From assembly GCA_003157575.1 (NCBI GenBank), contig PMKA01000073.1, positions 1 to 11,788 of the forward strand: a stretch of DNA of 11,788 nt, given 5' to 3'. The position numbers and the translations under genes were made by a program. Every line of letters begins with the position of its first letter. The stretch's first letter is position 1. Of the stretch, positions 6,556 to 11,788 are shown in pieces. The notes under the pieces were generated by a model. It saw only the letters and a list, made by a program, of their open reading frames with translations, made no database searches and was not told where the DNA came from. The DNA comes from Opitutia bacterium. Its GTDB lineage: Bacteria > Verrucomicrobiota > Verrucomicrobiia > Opitutales > Opitutaceae.

Positions 6556-6960
6556 ATGTCACTTATCCAAAATCTTATTCCCGCATTTACCCGCTCTCCG
6601 GCCTGCAGCTGCGGAGGCCAGAACACCAGCAACGAACCCACGGTGAGGCCCCTCTACGAAGTCAAGGAGACTGCCGAGGCGTGGGGTCTGCAGGTCCATC
6701 TGCCGGGCGTCGCAAAGGAAGGGCTCGAGCTCACCGCCGAGGAAGGTCAGATAACGATCAAGGGCCGCCGCGAGTGGAAGGCGCCGGAAGGCTGGACGGC
6801 AGTCTACCGTGAGTCGACCGACGCTCCATTCGAGCTCGTCCTGAAGCACGACAATTCTCTCGATGTGGAGAAGATCCACGCCGAATTGAAGGACGGAGTG
6901 TTGCGAGTATCGCTGCCGAAATCTGAAGCGGTCAAACCGCGGAAGATAAGCGTCAGTTGA
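6556..6960 (+). CDS. Second small heat-shock protein (Hsp20 family), divergent paralogue
   Basis: This 134-residue Hsp20 has a short N-terminal arm, an alpha-crystallin domain (about 31-122), and a tail ending ISVS that gives an I-x-V motif (131-133). Family features include LPGVAKEGLEL (49-59) and the ELKDGVLRVSLPK stretch (110-122) with D-G-V-L instead of N-G-V-L. Unlike the first copy it has a C-x-C pair (C17, C19) in the arm and two Trp residues (W74, W80) in the middle loop, as in some Hsp20 subclasses that lack a long beta-6 loop. The start is set by AGGAG at 6543-6547, 8 nt before the ATG. The pair may co-assemble like E. coli IbpA/IbpB, which is inference from adjacency. Confidence 0.95.
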   Translation: MSLIQNLIPAFTRSPACSCGGQNTSNEPTVRPLYEVKETAEAWGLQVHLPGVAKEGLELTAEEGQITIKGRREWKAPEGWTAVYRESTDAPFELVLKHDNSLDVEKIHAELKDGVLRVSLPKSEAVKPRKISVS

Positions 6961-6988
6961 GGTGGGGCCTGTTTGCCACGAACTGCCA

Positions 6989-7018
6989 GGCGGGGGTCGC
7001 ATGATCCCCGCCTTTTTT
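6989..7018 (+). terminator. Intrinsic terminator of the hsp20 pair
   Basis: A 10-bp stem pairs 6989-6998 with 7003-7012 (one G-T pair), closes a GCAT tetraloop and is followed by TTTTTT (7013-7018). It lies 29 bp past the second Hsp20 stop codon. It has no T-run on the opposite strand, so it would not stop the convergent minus-strand transcript. Confidence 0.94.
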
Positions 7019-7079
7019 GATCGGAAGAGTTCTCGCGCGTTTGCGTCAGAGACGCGCCATCTGCGAAGACCACAATCGG

Positions 7080-7463
7080 CTAATCCACCCCCGCATCGGA
7101 CGCGCCATCCGGCTTCGCGAAGATCAACTTCGCCGGGCCTGTCCCCAAGCGGACCAGGACGGCGGGCCTCGGCGCAACCAATGCCAGCAGAGTATCGTCG
7201 TCGATCGTGCGGAGTTGTTGACCGCCTGGTGCCGTCCAGACTACCGCAACCCTTCCGAACGATGTCATGACGCGCCCGCCTCGGAAGGCCTGCGTGGCAA
7301 CGATGGCGCTGGGCGAAAGGGGTGCAGTCCGGACCAAAGCGTAACTTCTCGCCGACGGCGCACAGGCGGAATTGCCCGTCACAAGGACCCGCCACGCGAG
7401 TGCCGCAACCAGTCCCAGGACTGCGAGCGAGGACAGTGAGCCAGCTCCAGAAAACGTCTTCAT
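7080..7463 (-). pseudogene. Membrane-protein remnant, candidate anti-sigma C-terminal part (+1 frame after sigma region 2)
   Basis: From an ATG at 7463 this frame encodes 127 residues: a hydrophobic helix (10-28), then an extracytoplasmic-looking domain with LVRTAPL (43-49), IDDDTLLALVAPRPAVLVRLG (87-107) and AKLIFAKPDG (111-120). The protein-like composition begins at about residue 13, where the overlapping sigma frame loses meaning. There is no cytoplasmic N-terminal domain before the helix; the first 12 codons are sigma codons read in another frame. A single-pass protein right after an ECF sigma factor is the usual place of its anti-sigma factor, so I infer a remnant lacking its sigma-binding domain. 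It might still be expressed from the 7463 ATG. The family assignment is inference. Confidence 0.5.
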
Positions 7464-7758
7464 CGGTGAAGACCCGGATGTGCCGGACCACCCGCCGGAA
7501 CGTCTCCTGGAGCGCTTCTCGCGCGGCATCTTCGTTACCGCCGGTAACGACCAGAAGATAGCGCGACAAACGATCGAAGTAGGCATCGAAGAAGATCCGG
7601 AAGGCGACTTCATCGCCGACGACTAATCGTTGGGTTAATGCTCGGACGTCGAGCGGATCCTCTGAATCGTTGCCGGCCGGAGCAGCGCCATCCCCGGAAA
7701 AGTGCGGATGGATGTGCAAGCGGTCGGCGGCGTCACCCACGGGACCAGGGGCAGTCAC
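7420..7758 (-). pseudogene. Truncated ECF sigma factor, region 2 only
   Basis: From a GTG at 7758, residues 38-113 read as sigma-70 region 2: LVVGDEVAFRIFFDAYFDRLSRY-type helices, then EDAAREALQETFRRVVRHI (76-94) and FWSWLTVLARS (103-113) in region 2.4. This part should bind the core enzyme and a -10 element. After S113 the frame stays open for 286 codons but runs antisense through the hsp20 terminator and into the second hsp20 gene with no sigma region 4. The membrane-protein frame continues at +1 from here. Normal ECF factors have region 4 about 30-50 residues later, so the gene is broken by a deletion or frameshift. The start is fixed by the GTGA overlap with the upstream gene stop. It is alternatively a sigma-membrane fusion split by a sequencing error. 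Confidence 0.72.
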
Positions 7759-8414
7759 TCTTTAGCTTTTGGCGGCTCCGGCTTGAGCGGCGGTGGCGCC
7801 CGCAGGGCGCCAAGCACTTGGGTAATAACTTCGAGTTGAATAGGTTCTCCAACCGCGATCAGGAGTTTGGTCTCCTTGTGAAAACTCAGCTGGGGCATCG
7901 GCGAATAGCCCTGCATTTTCCAGGCAGTCTGGATCGCTGTGGTAATGTCATCTACGGTGAGTCCCTGATCCAAATAGGGAGTGAGGAGGTAGACACCGGG
8001 TTGCTGGATATGGGATGCCCCCTCGAAACAGAAAAACCAGATCGAGCTGTCCGCTTTGGCCGGATTTGGATTCAGGGTCTTGAATCCGTACCATGTTCCC
8101 AGACTTCTGCTCGCATATCCGAGCGCATCGAACAGCTCCGCAACATCGACTCCTTTCATTTTTAGGGGTGGCATTTTGATGCTGGCACGCTCGATCGGCA
8201 CGATCGCGTTTAGCGGTCGGCCCGTCGCCTTTTCGATCGCGGCGACGAGTTCGTTGGGTGAGCCGCCCGGAAAATCGAGATCGAACCGGGTGAGTCCGGA
8301 TTTGGCGATGGCAGGCGGAGCGGCCTGAGTCGCCGGCTGGCTGTTTTCCTGGCTGAAGGCCACGGCGGCCGACGAGACGAGCAGGCAAAGAATGAGGCGG
8401 GGGAGTCTCTTCAT
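7755..8414 (-). CDS. Exported protein resembling two secretin N-domain modules
   Basis: This 219-residue protein has a signal peptide (1-21, cleavage probably after AFS). Two alpha/beta modules follow: about 44-103 (from FDLDFPGGSP through MPPLKMKGVDVAELFDAL) and about 152-204 (LTVDDITTAI to HKETKLLIAVGEPIQLEVITQVLGAL). The pattern of a strand, helix, liv-liv strand and 'LLIAVG' strand resembles the N-domains of secretins and TonB-receptor short N domains. No beta-barrel follows, so this would be a free periplasmic domain protein; this is structural inference, and the function is unknown. A Pro/Lys tail ends the protein. I chose the ATG at 8414 because it gives a basic n-region; an ATG at 8423 adds M-E-P. 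Its TGA overlaps the sigma GTG (GTGA), implying translational coupling. Confidence 0.85.
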   Translation of the reverse strand: MKRLPRLILCLLVSSAAVAFSQENSQPATQAAPPAIAKSGLTRFDLDFPGGSPNELVAAIEKATGRPLNAIVPIERASIKMPPLKMKGVDVAELFDALGYASRSLGTWYGFKTLNPNPAKADSSIWFFCFEGASHIQQPGVYLLTPYLDQGLTVDDITTAIQTAWKMQGYSPMPQLSFHKETKLLIAVGEPIQLEVITQVLGALRAPPPLKPEPPKAKE

Positions 8415-8506
8415 GGGTTCCATTGTTGGTGTTTACACTGATACACGACAGCCGGCGCAGAATCCCGCGACAATTATCCGGAATACCCGCCGAAAATCGC
8501 GCGCCG

Positions 8507-9046
8507 CTAATGGAAATCCAGCAGCTCGATGTCGAAGACGAGCGAAGCCTTCGACGGGATGACCGGCGGGGCGCCCCGCACGCCGTAGCCCAGCCACCAG
8601 GGGATGATCACGGTGCGCTTCTCCCCGCGCTTCATTTCGACGATCATCGCGTCCCATCCGGGAATCACGCGTCCCACGCCGGCCATGAACGTGAACGGCT
8701 TGTGGTGGTCGTAGCTGCTGTCGAATTTCCTGCCGTCGAGGAGGATTCGGCCCTCGTAGTGAACCGTGACCTCCTGTCCGGAATGCGGGGTGGCGTCGCC
8801 GGCGCCCGGGGTCCGGATGATGAAGCGGAGCCCGGAAGGGCGCACCGTGGCGGATGCGTATTTCTCGGCGATGACGGCATTTTCCTCGGCGCTCAACTGA
8901 CCCGCCTGCGGCGCGCTCGCGATTTCGCGCATGGACGCGTCCGCGGGCGTTGCGGGATCGGTCCGGCCGATGGCTCCGGCTTGCGCGCCTGCCGCCAGGA
9001 TCGCGAGGGAAGGAAACAGGATGACGGAAAGGTGGAGGTTGCGCAT
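8507..9046 (-). CDS. Exported FKBP-type peptidyl-prolyl cis-trans isomerase
   Basis: This 179-residue protein has a signal peptide (1-23), a short helical region (about 38-66) and one FKBP domain (about 71-178). It should accelerate prolyl isomerisation during folding of exported proteins. Compared with FKBP12 the pocket residues Y97, F108, D109, F118, V127, I128, W131, Y154 and F171 are conserved, while the Arg42 position is His114. The loop before Y154 is PWWLGYG rather than the usual PPELAYG. It is more canonical than the paralogue at 612-1079, with which it shares the domain order and a C-terminal D/E-I-E-L-L/V-D-F ending. It starts 57 bp after the yggU stop codon. No ribosome binding site is evident. 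Confidence 0.95.
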   Translation of the reverse strand: MRNLHLSVILFPSLAILAAGAQAGAIGRTDPATPADASMREIASAPQAGQLSAEENAVIAEKYASATVRPSGLRFIIRTPGAGDATPHSGQEVTVHYEGRILLDGRKFDSSYDHHKPFTFMAGVGRVIPGWDAMIVEMKRGEKRTVIIPWWLGYGVRGAPPVIPSKASLVFDIELLDFH

Positions 9047-9103
9047 GGCGGTGATGTTAGGCGGCGGATCGTCTCGAACAATTCCGAAATCCGGCGGTTT
9101 GGC

Positions 9104-9409
9104 TCACACGCCGAGCCGGCGGCGGGTTTCGATGAGGGTCAATCCATCGATGCGCACGACCTTGTGCCGCGATTTGTCGCCGCGGACCAGGGCGACCGCC
9201 CGCCCGGGAAGCCCGAGCCGGCCCGCGAGAAACTCCGCAAGCGCATCGTTGGCGCGCCCGTCGAGCGCGGGTGCATGGACCTTGACCTTCAGCGCATCCC
9301 CGAGCCAGCCGACAATCTCATCCCGCGGCGCATTCGGGATGACCTTGAGCTCGAGCGTGCAGGCGACGGAGAGCCCGCCTTGACTGGGCTGAGGTCCTGG
9401 GTTTGCCAC
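9104..9409 (-). CDS. yggU: YggU/DUF167 family protein
   Basis: This 101-residue protein matches the DUF167 family throughout: VIPNAPRDEIVGW (23-35), the VKVHAPALDGRANDAL stretch (42-57), FLAGRLGL (60-67), and GDKSRHKVVRI (77-87), the last being the typical G-x-x-S-R-x-K motif. The family is small, cytoplasmic and widely conserved, with no firmly established activity. The start is a GTG at 9409; no ATG occurs in the frame before the conserved core, so the first 15 residues (Pro/Gln/Ser-rich) are uncertain. It lies 38 bp after the cystathionine gamma-synthase gene on the same strand and is probably cotranscribed. Confidence 0.92.
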   Translation of the reverse strand: MANPGPQPSQGGLSVACTLELKVIPNAPRDEIVGWLGDALKVKVHAPALDGRANDALAEFLAGRLGLPGRAVALVRGDKSRHKVVRIDGLTLIETRRRLGV

Positions 9410-9447
9410 GGGATTGAACGCTGACGGGTCTGGCGCCTGCGGCCCGG

Positions 9448-10986
9448 CTAAGTTTTGCCGCCGCCAGAACTTAGCGCCTCGGCGAGCGCCGCGATGATCT
9501 CATCAACCGGCTCGCTCCCGATCGAGAGGCGCAGGAGTTCCGGATCGATTCCGCTGGCGGCGAGCTCCGCGCGGCCGGCCGCCGTTCTCACGAGGTCGTA
9601 GTGCGCGACGTAGATGAACGGGGAGATCAGCGAATCCCTCATCCCGAAGCTCGGACCCTTGGGCAGGCACACTGCGTCGTAAAAGGGCGCCAGCGGCGTC
9701 TTCAACGTGAAGCTCAGCATGCCGCCGACCGCCGACGGAGAGCGGGCGATCTTAAGGTAGTTCGCGCGCGAATCCGGCGAGAGCGTCCAGTAAACCCGCC
9801 CGACCTTCGGGTGCGATTCCAGCCAGGCGACGATCTGCGGGGTGACGTTGTTCAAGCGGGACACGAATTGTTCGCAGCCCCCGATCTCGAAGGCCAGCCG
9901 CGCCAGATCGCGCGAATACACCGGCTCAAGATGTTGCGCGACACGCTTGCGCAGTTCCGCCGCGTCAGGCCCCGCCGGGTTCACCGCGACAACGCCGGCG
10001 ATGACGTCGCCTTCGCTGGCGGCGAACTTCGTGAGGCTGTTCACAACGAGATCGGCGTGGGGTAGCACGTCGACGCAAAAGAGCGAAACGACGCTGGGGT
10101 CGAGGACAAGCTTCGCCCCGTGGCGCCGGGTCAGCCGGGCAAGCGCGGGCACGTCCGGGGTCTGGATCAACGGATTGGTCGGCGTCTCGGCGAAGACGCC
10201 GGCGATCTCGCGGCCCCGTTCGGCGAAAAGGCGTTCGATCGCGGGCATGTCGGCGACGTCGGGCAGATAGACGTAATCCCGCGCGGGATCTTGCGTGAAT
10301 TTCTTGAGAAGGCCGATTGTGTCGCGGTAGAGCCACCCAAGCTGGACCCAGACGGTCCTGCCCCTGGCGGCCTGCAGCTCGCTCACCGCCCGGAACGCAG
10401 CATAGACTGCATTCATCCCGCTGCAGGCATGGAATACGTTGGCATTGTCGGCGGCCGGCATCGCCCGCTTCAGCACGCGTGTGATCTCGGTGGCGGCGTC
10501 GCCCGCGAACAGGGGCTCGGCCTCCGCGGCGGGCAGGACGTCGAATCGCACCAGGGCGTCCTCGGCCTCGCGCGAACTGAGGAACATCCCGGTGTGCTGC
10601 AGCAGGGTTTTTGCTTCGGCGTACAGGTCCGGATTTTCGGAGTGGCTGACGCCGTTCAGTCCGCCGTCGGCAAACAGGGCGATGCGCGCCCCCCTGGCGG
10701 CCGGCGCCTTTTCGAGGTGGGCGGCGAGCTCTTTCGCGCTGCGAACCGAGGCGGTCAGCCAGAGAGTCCTTCCAGCAAGGCCGTGCCGGAGCGTCAGGTG
10801 CTCGGTAAGCCGGCAAAGGCAGGGGTTCAGCACGAACCGCGGATATCCGGAGGTCATGTGACCCACCACGACAGGGTCCTTTTCCTCGTAGCCGATGACG
10901 TCGCGCATCGTGGGCAGGCTGACGGAAACGGCATGCAGGCGGTCCGGGATGCGGCGGCCGAGTGGGAGATGCTGGAAGGCGGACAT
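9448..10986 (-). CDS. Cystathionine gamma-synthase-like PLP enzyme, long (STR2-like) form
   Basis: This 512-residue protein of the Cys/Met-metabolism PLP family should join an activated homoserine with cysteine to give cystathionine, or with sulfide to give homocysteine. The N-terminal 60 residues (RRIPDRLHAVSVSLPT at 11-26, IGYEEKDP, SGYPRFV) resemble the extension of fungal cystathionine gamma-synthases (STR2/met-7) rather than E. coli MetB, which is about 385 residues. A further insert (61-160) precedes the PLP fold. PLP features are ACSGMNAVYAA (187-197), ETPTNPL (267-273), D296 for the pyridine nitrogen, K320 in NSLTKF as the PLP lysine, and R486 in LLRLSIG for the carboxylate. The residue after D296 is Pro, not the usual Asn. 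The frame is open upstream to 11265 but would cover the exonuclease gene antisense; the ATG at 10986 starts just before the conserved extension. Confidence 0.92.
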   Translation of the reverse strand: MSAFQHLPLGRRIPDRLHAVSVSLPTMRDVIGYEEKDPVVVGHMTSGYPRFVLNPCLCRLTEHLTLRHGLAGRTLWLTASVRSAKELAAHLEKAPAARGARIALFADGGLNGVSHSENPDLYAEAKTLLQHTGMFLSSREAEDALVRFDVLPAAEAEPLFAGDAATEITRVLKRAMPAADNANVFHACSGMNAVYAAFRAVSELQAARGRTVWVQLGWLYRDTIGLLKKFTQDPARDYVYLPDVADMPAIERLFAERGREIAGVFAETPTNPLIQTPDVPALARLTRRHGAKLVLDPSVVSLFCVDVLPHADLVVNSLTKFAASEGDVIAGVVAVNPAGPDAAELRKRVAQHLEPVYSRDLARLAFEIGGCEQFVSRLNNVTPQIVAWLESHPKVGRVYWTLSPDSRANYLKIARSPSAVGGMLSFTLKTPLAPFYDAVCLPKGPSFGMRDSLISPFIYVAHYDLVRTAAGRAELAASGIDPELLRLSIGSEPVDEIIAALAEALSSGGGKT

Positions 10987-11079
10987 AAATGGGATGGGAG
11001 GCCGGGCAGGCTCCAAGCGTGGCCCGGACGCCGCGAAGAGTAGAACTAGAACGCCGGTGCGCAATCCCGGGTTGATGTT

Positions 11080-11097
11080 ATTGGGAGTTCCTCCAAT
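11080..11097 (+). promoter_or_regulatory. Hairpin in the exonuclease III leader with a competing anti-ribosome-binding-site arm
   Basis: ATTGGGAG (11080-11087) pairs with CTCCAAT (11091-11097), with one bulged G and a 3-nt loop. CCTCC (11090-11094), which overlaps its 3' arm, can alternatively pair with GGAGG (11106-11110), the ribosome binding site before the mini-ORF at 11118. The two pairings exclude each other. The complementarity is seen; a regulatory switch is inference. Confidence 0.35.
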
Positions 11098-11105
11098 AGA
11101 AATGC

Positions 11106-11112
11106 GGAGGAG
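11106..11112 (+). promoter_or_regulatory. Ribosome binding site GGAGGAG of the mini-ORF
   Basis: GGAGGAG ends 5 nt before the ATG at 11118 but 25 nt before the exonuclease III ATG. It is therefore well placed to load ribosomes on the mini-ORF, not directly on exonuclease III. Confidence 0.6.
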
Positions 11113-11117
11113 CCGCG

Positions 11118-11138
11118 ATGGTTCCGCCGCATTCCTGA
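11118..11138 (+). CDS. Six-codon leader mini-ORF before exonuclease III
   Basis: ATG-GTT-CCG-CCG-CAT-TCC-TGA encodes MVPPHS and its stop overlaps the exonuclease III start as TGATG (11136-11140). With the ribosome binding site at 11106-11112, ribosomes would terminate at the exonuclease start and could re-initiate there. The two consecutive prolines (PP) could slow the ribosome. It is short enough to occur by chance, but the spacing and overlap are both favourable. Confidence 0.4.
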   Translation: MVPPHS

Positions 11139-11788
11139 TGAAACTCATCTCGTGGAACGTAAATGGAGTCCGTTCGGCCCTGAAGAAGGGGCTGCTCGAA
11201 TTCATGAACGGCGCCGGCGCCGACGTGTTTTGTTTGCAGGAGATAAAATGCCACGAAGGCGACATCCAGCACGTCGCCTGGCCCGGGGGCTATGAGGCCG
11301 TGTGGAACCCGGCGCAGAAGAAAGGCTACGCGGGGACGGCGATGATTTTCCGCACAAAACCGCTCAACGTTGAGTTCGGCATCGGCGCGAAGGAGCACGA
11401 CACGGAAGGGCGCGTCATCGCGGCGGAGTTTCCCGACTGGTGGCTGGTAAATGTTTACACGCCGAACTCGCAGCGCGGGCTGACGCGGCTGGAGTATCGC
11501 GCGAGGTCCTGGGACGGGGCTTTCCTGAAGTTCCTAAGGAAGCTTGAGCAGAAGAAGCCCGTGGTGTTTTGCGGCGACCTCAACGTGGCTCATGCGGACA
11601 TCGACCTGACCAACCCGAAGACGAACCGCCGCAACGCCGGTTTTACCGACGAGGAGCGGGAAAATTTCAGCGCGCTTCTTGCGGCGGGGTATCTCGACAC
11701 TTTCCGCGAATTCGAGAAAGGCGGCGGACACTACACCTGGTGGAGCCAGATGATGAACTGCAGGGCGCGCAACATCGGGTGGCGCGTC
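11138..11788 (+). CDS. xth: Exonuclease III (Xth/ExoA family), 5' part, cut by window end
   Basis: The frame from ATG 11138 runs 217 codons to the window edge without a stop. It encodes most of a DNA-repair exonuclease III / AP endonuclease, which nicks DNA at abasic sites and degrades 3' ends. Visible motifs are the ISWNVNGVR start (4-12), the metal ligand E35 in LQEIKC, N105-Y107-P109-N110 in VNVYTPNS, GDLNVAH (146-152) with D147 and N149, NAGFTDEER (166-174), and YTWWS (199-203) followed by RARNIGWRV. The missing end should contain the DYF and SDHxP motifs, about 40 residues. The form is closer to Bacillus ExoA than E. coli XthA. It is divergent from the cystathionine gamma-synthase gene (151-bp gap). 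The ATG overlaps the stop of the preceding mini-ORF. Confidence 0.96.
   Translation, partial: MKLISWNVNGVRSALKKGLLEFMNGAGADVFCLQEIKCHEGDIQHVAWPGGYEAVWNPAQKKGYAGTAMIFRTKPLNVEFGIGAKEHDTEGRVIAAEFPDWWLVNVYTPNSQRGLTRLEYRARSWDGAFLKFLRKLEQKKPVVFCGDLNVAHADIDLTNPKTNRRNAGFTDEERENFSALLAAGYLDTFREFEKGGGHYTWWSQMMNCRARNIGWRV

Larger units (their letters stand above)
10987..11137. promoter_or_regulatory. Divergent region between cystathionine gamma-synthase and exonuclease III
   Basis: This 151-bp gap should hold promoters for both divergent genes. It contains an AT-richer patch (about 11036-11050 and 11074-11105), the leader hairpin and the mini-ORF described separately. I found no confident -35/-10 pair on either strand, and no SAM riboswitch-like structure in front of the sulfur-metabolism gene. 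Confidence 0.4.

Noticed and set aside
7035..7057. Hairpin GCGTC-AGA-GACGC and longer GCGCGT/ACGCGC arms as a minus-strand terminator
   Set aside because: There is no T-run on the minus strand after either stem, and the short stem and the long stem exclude each other.
6559..7758. A single 399-residue minus-strand protein
   Set aside because: Only the first 113 residues are protein-like (sigma region 2). The rest runs antisense through the hsp20 terminator and the second hsp20 gene.
9448..11265. Cystathionine gamma-synthase with a 93-residue longer N-terminus
   Set aside because: The extra part overlaps the exonuclease III start antisense and has no family resemblance; the conserved region begins just after the ATG at 10986.

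Overview
The window looks like a chromosomal housekeeping segment of a high-GC Gram-negative bacterium. Protein style suggests the Verrucomicrobiota, possibly Opitutaceae: secreted FKBP-type prolyl isomerases, an orphan exported protein resembling secretin N-domains next to an ECF sigma factor remnant, and a long fungal-like cystathionine gamma-synthase. This placement is inference from protein character, not a database result. I saw no phage genes, insertion sequences, CRISPR arrays, tRNA or rRNA.

Layout, left to right. (1) 1-530: an RRM plus glycine-rich RNA-binding protein with a hairpin-rich leader, a strong ribosome binding site and a clear intrinsic terminator. (2) 612-2717: an exported FKBP-type isomerase (+), a small putative lipoprotein (-), and a 416-residue proline/alanine-rich single-pass membrane protein (+) with a small conserved-looking C-terminal domain. 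(3) 2728-5771, all on the minus strand: a PatB/MalY-type C-S lyase or aminotransferase, then a DusB-like tRNA dihydrouridine synthase 15 bp downstream, then a MarC-family membrane protein, probably one transcript. (4) 6032-7018: two small heat-shock proteins (Hsp20) in tandem, each with a strong ribosome binding site, closed by an intrinsic terminator. (5) 7080-10986, all on the minus strand: cystathionine gamma-synthase, a YggU/DUF167 protein, a second secreted FKBP isomerase, an exported protein resembling secretin N-domains, a truncated ECF sigma factor (region 2 only), and an out-of-frame membrane-protein remnant. (6) 11138-end (+): the first 217 residues of exonuclease III, preceded by a six-codon mini-ORF.

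Two functional themes stand out. Protein and RNA quality control is represented by two Hsp20s, two exported prolyl isomerases, an RNA-binding protein and exonuclease III. Sulfur amino-acid metabolism is represented by a PLP enzyme that should make cystathionine and another that may cleave cystathionine or related C-S bonds.

The most unusual locus is 7080-8414. An exported protein is translationally coupled (GTGA overlap) to a sigma factor that stops resembling a sigma factor after region 2. There the reading switches by +1 into a single-pass membrane protein of the kind expected for a cognate anti-sigma factor. This suggests a deletion or frameshift that damaged both regulators. The second is the exonuclease III leader, which combines a mini-ORF ending in a TGATG overlap with an upstream hairpin that could compete for the ribosome binding site. 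I did not find a convincing new defence or mobile system.
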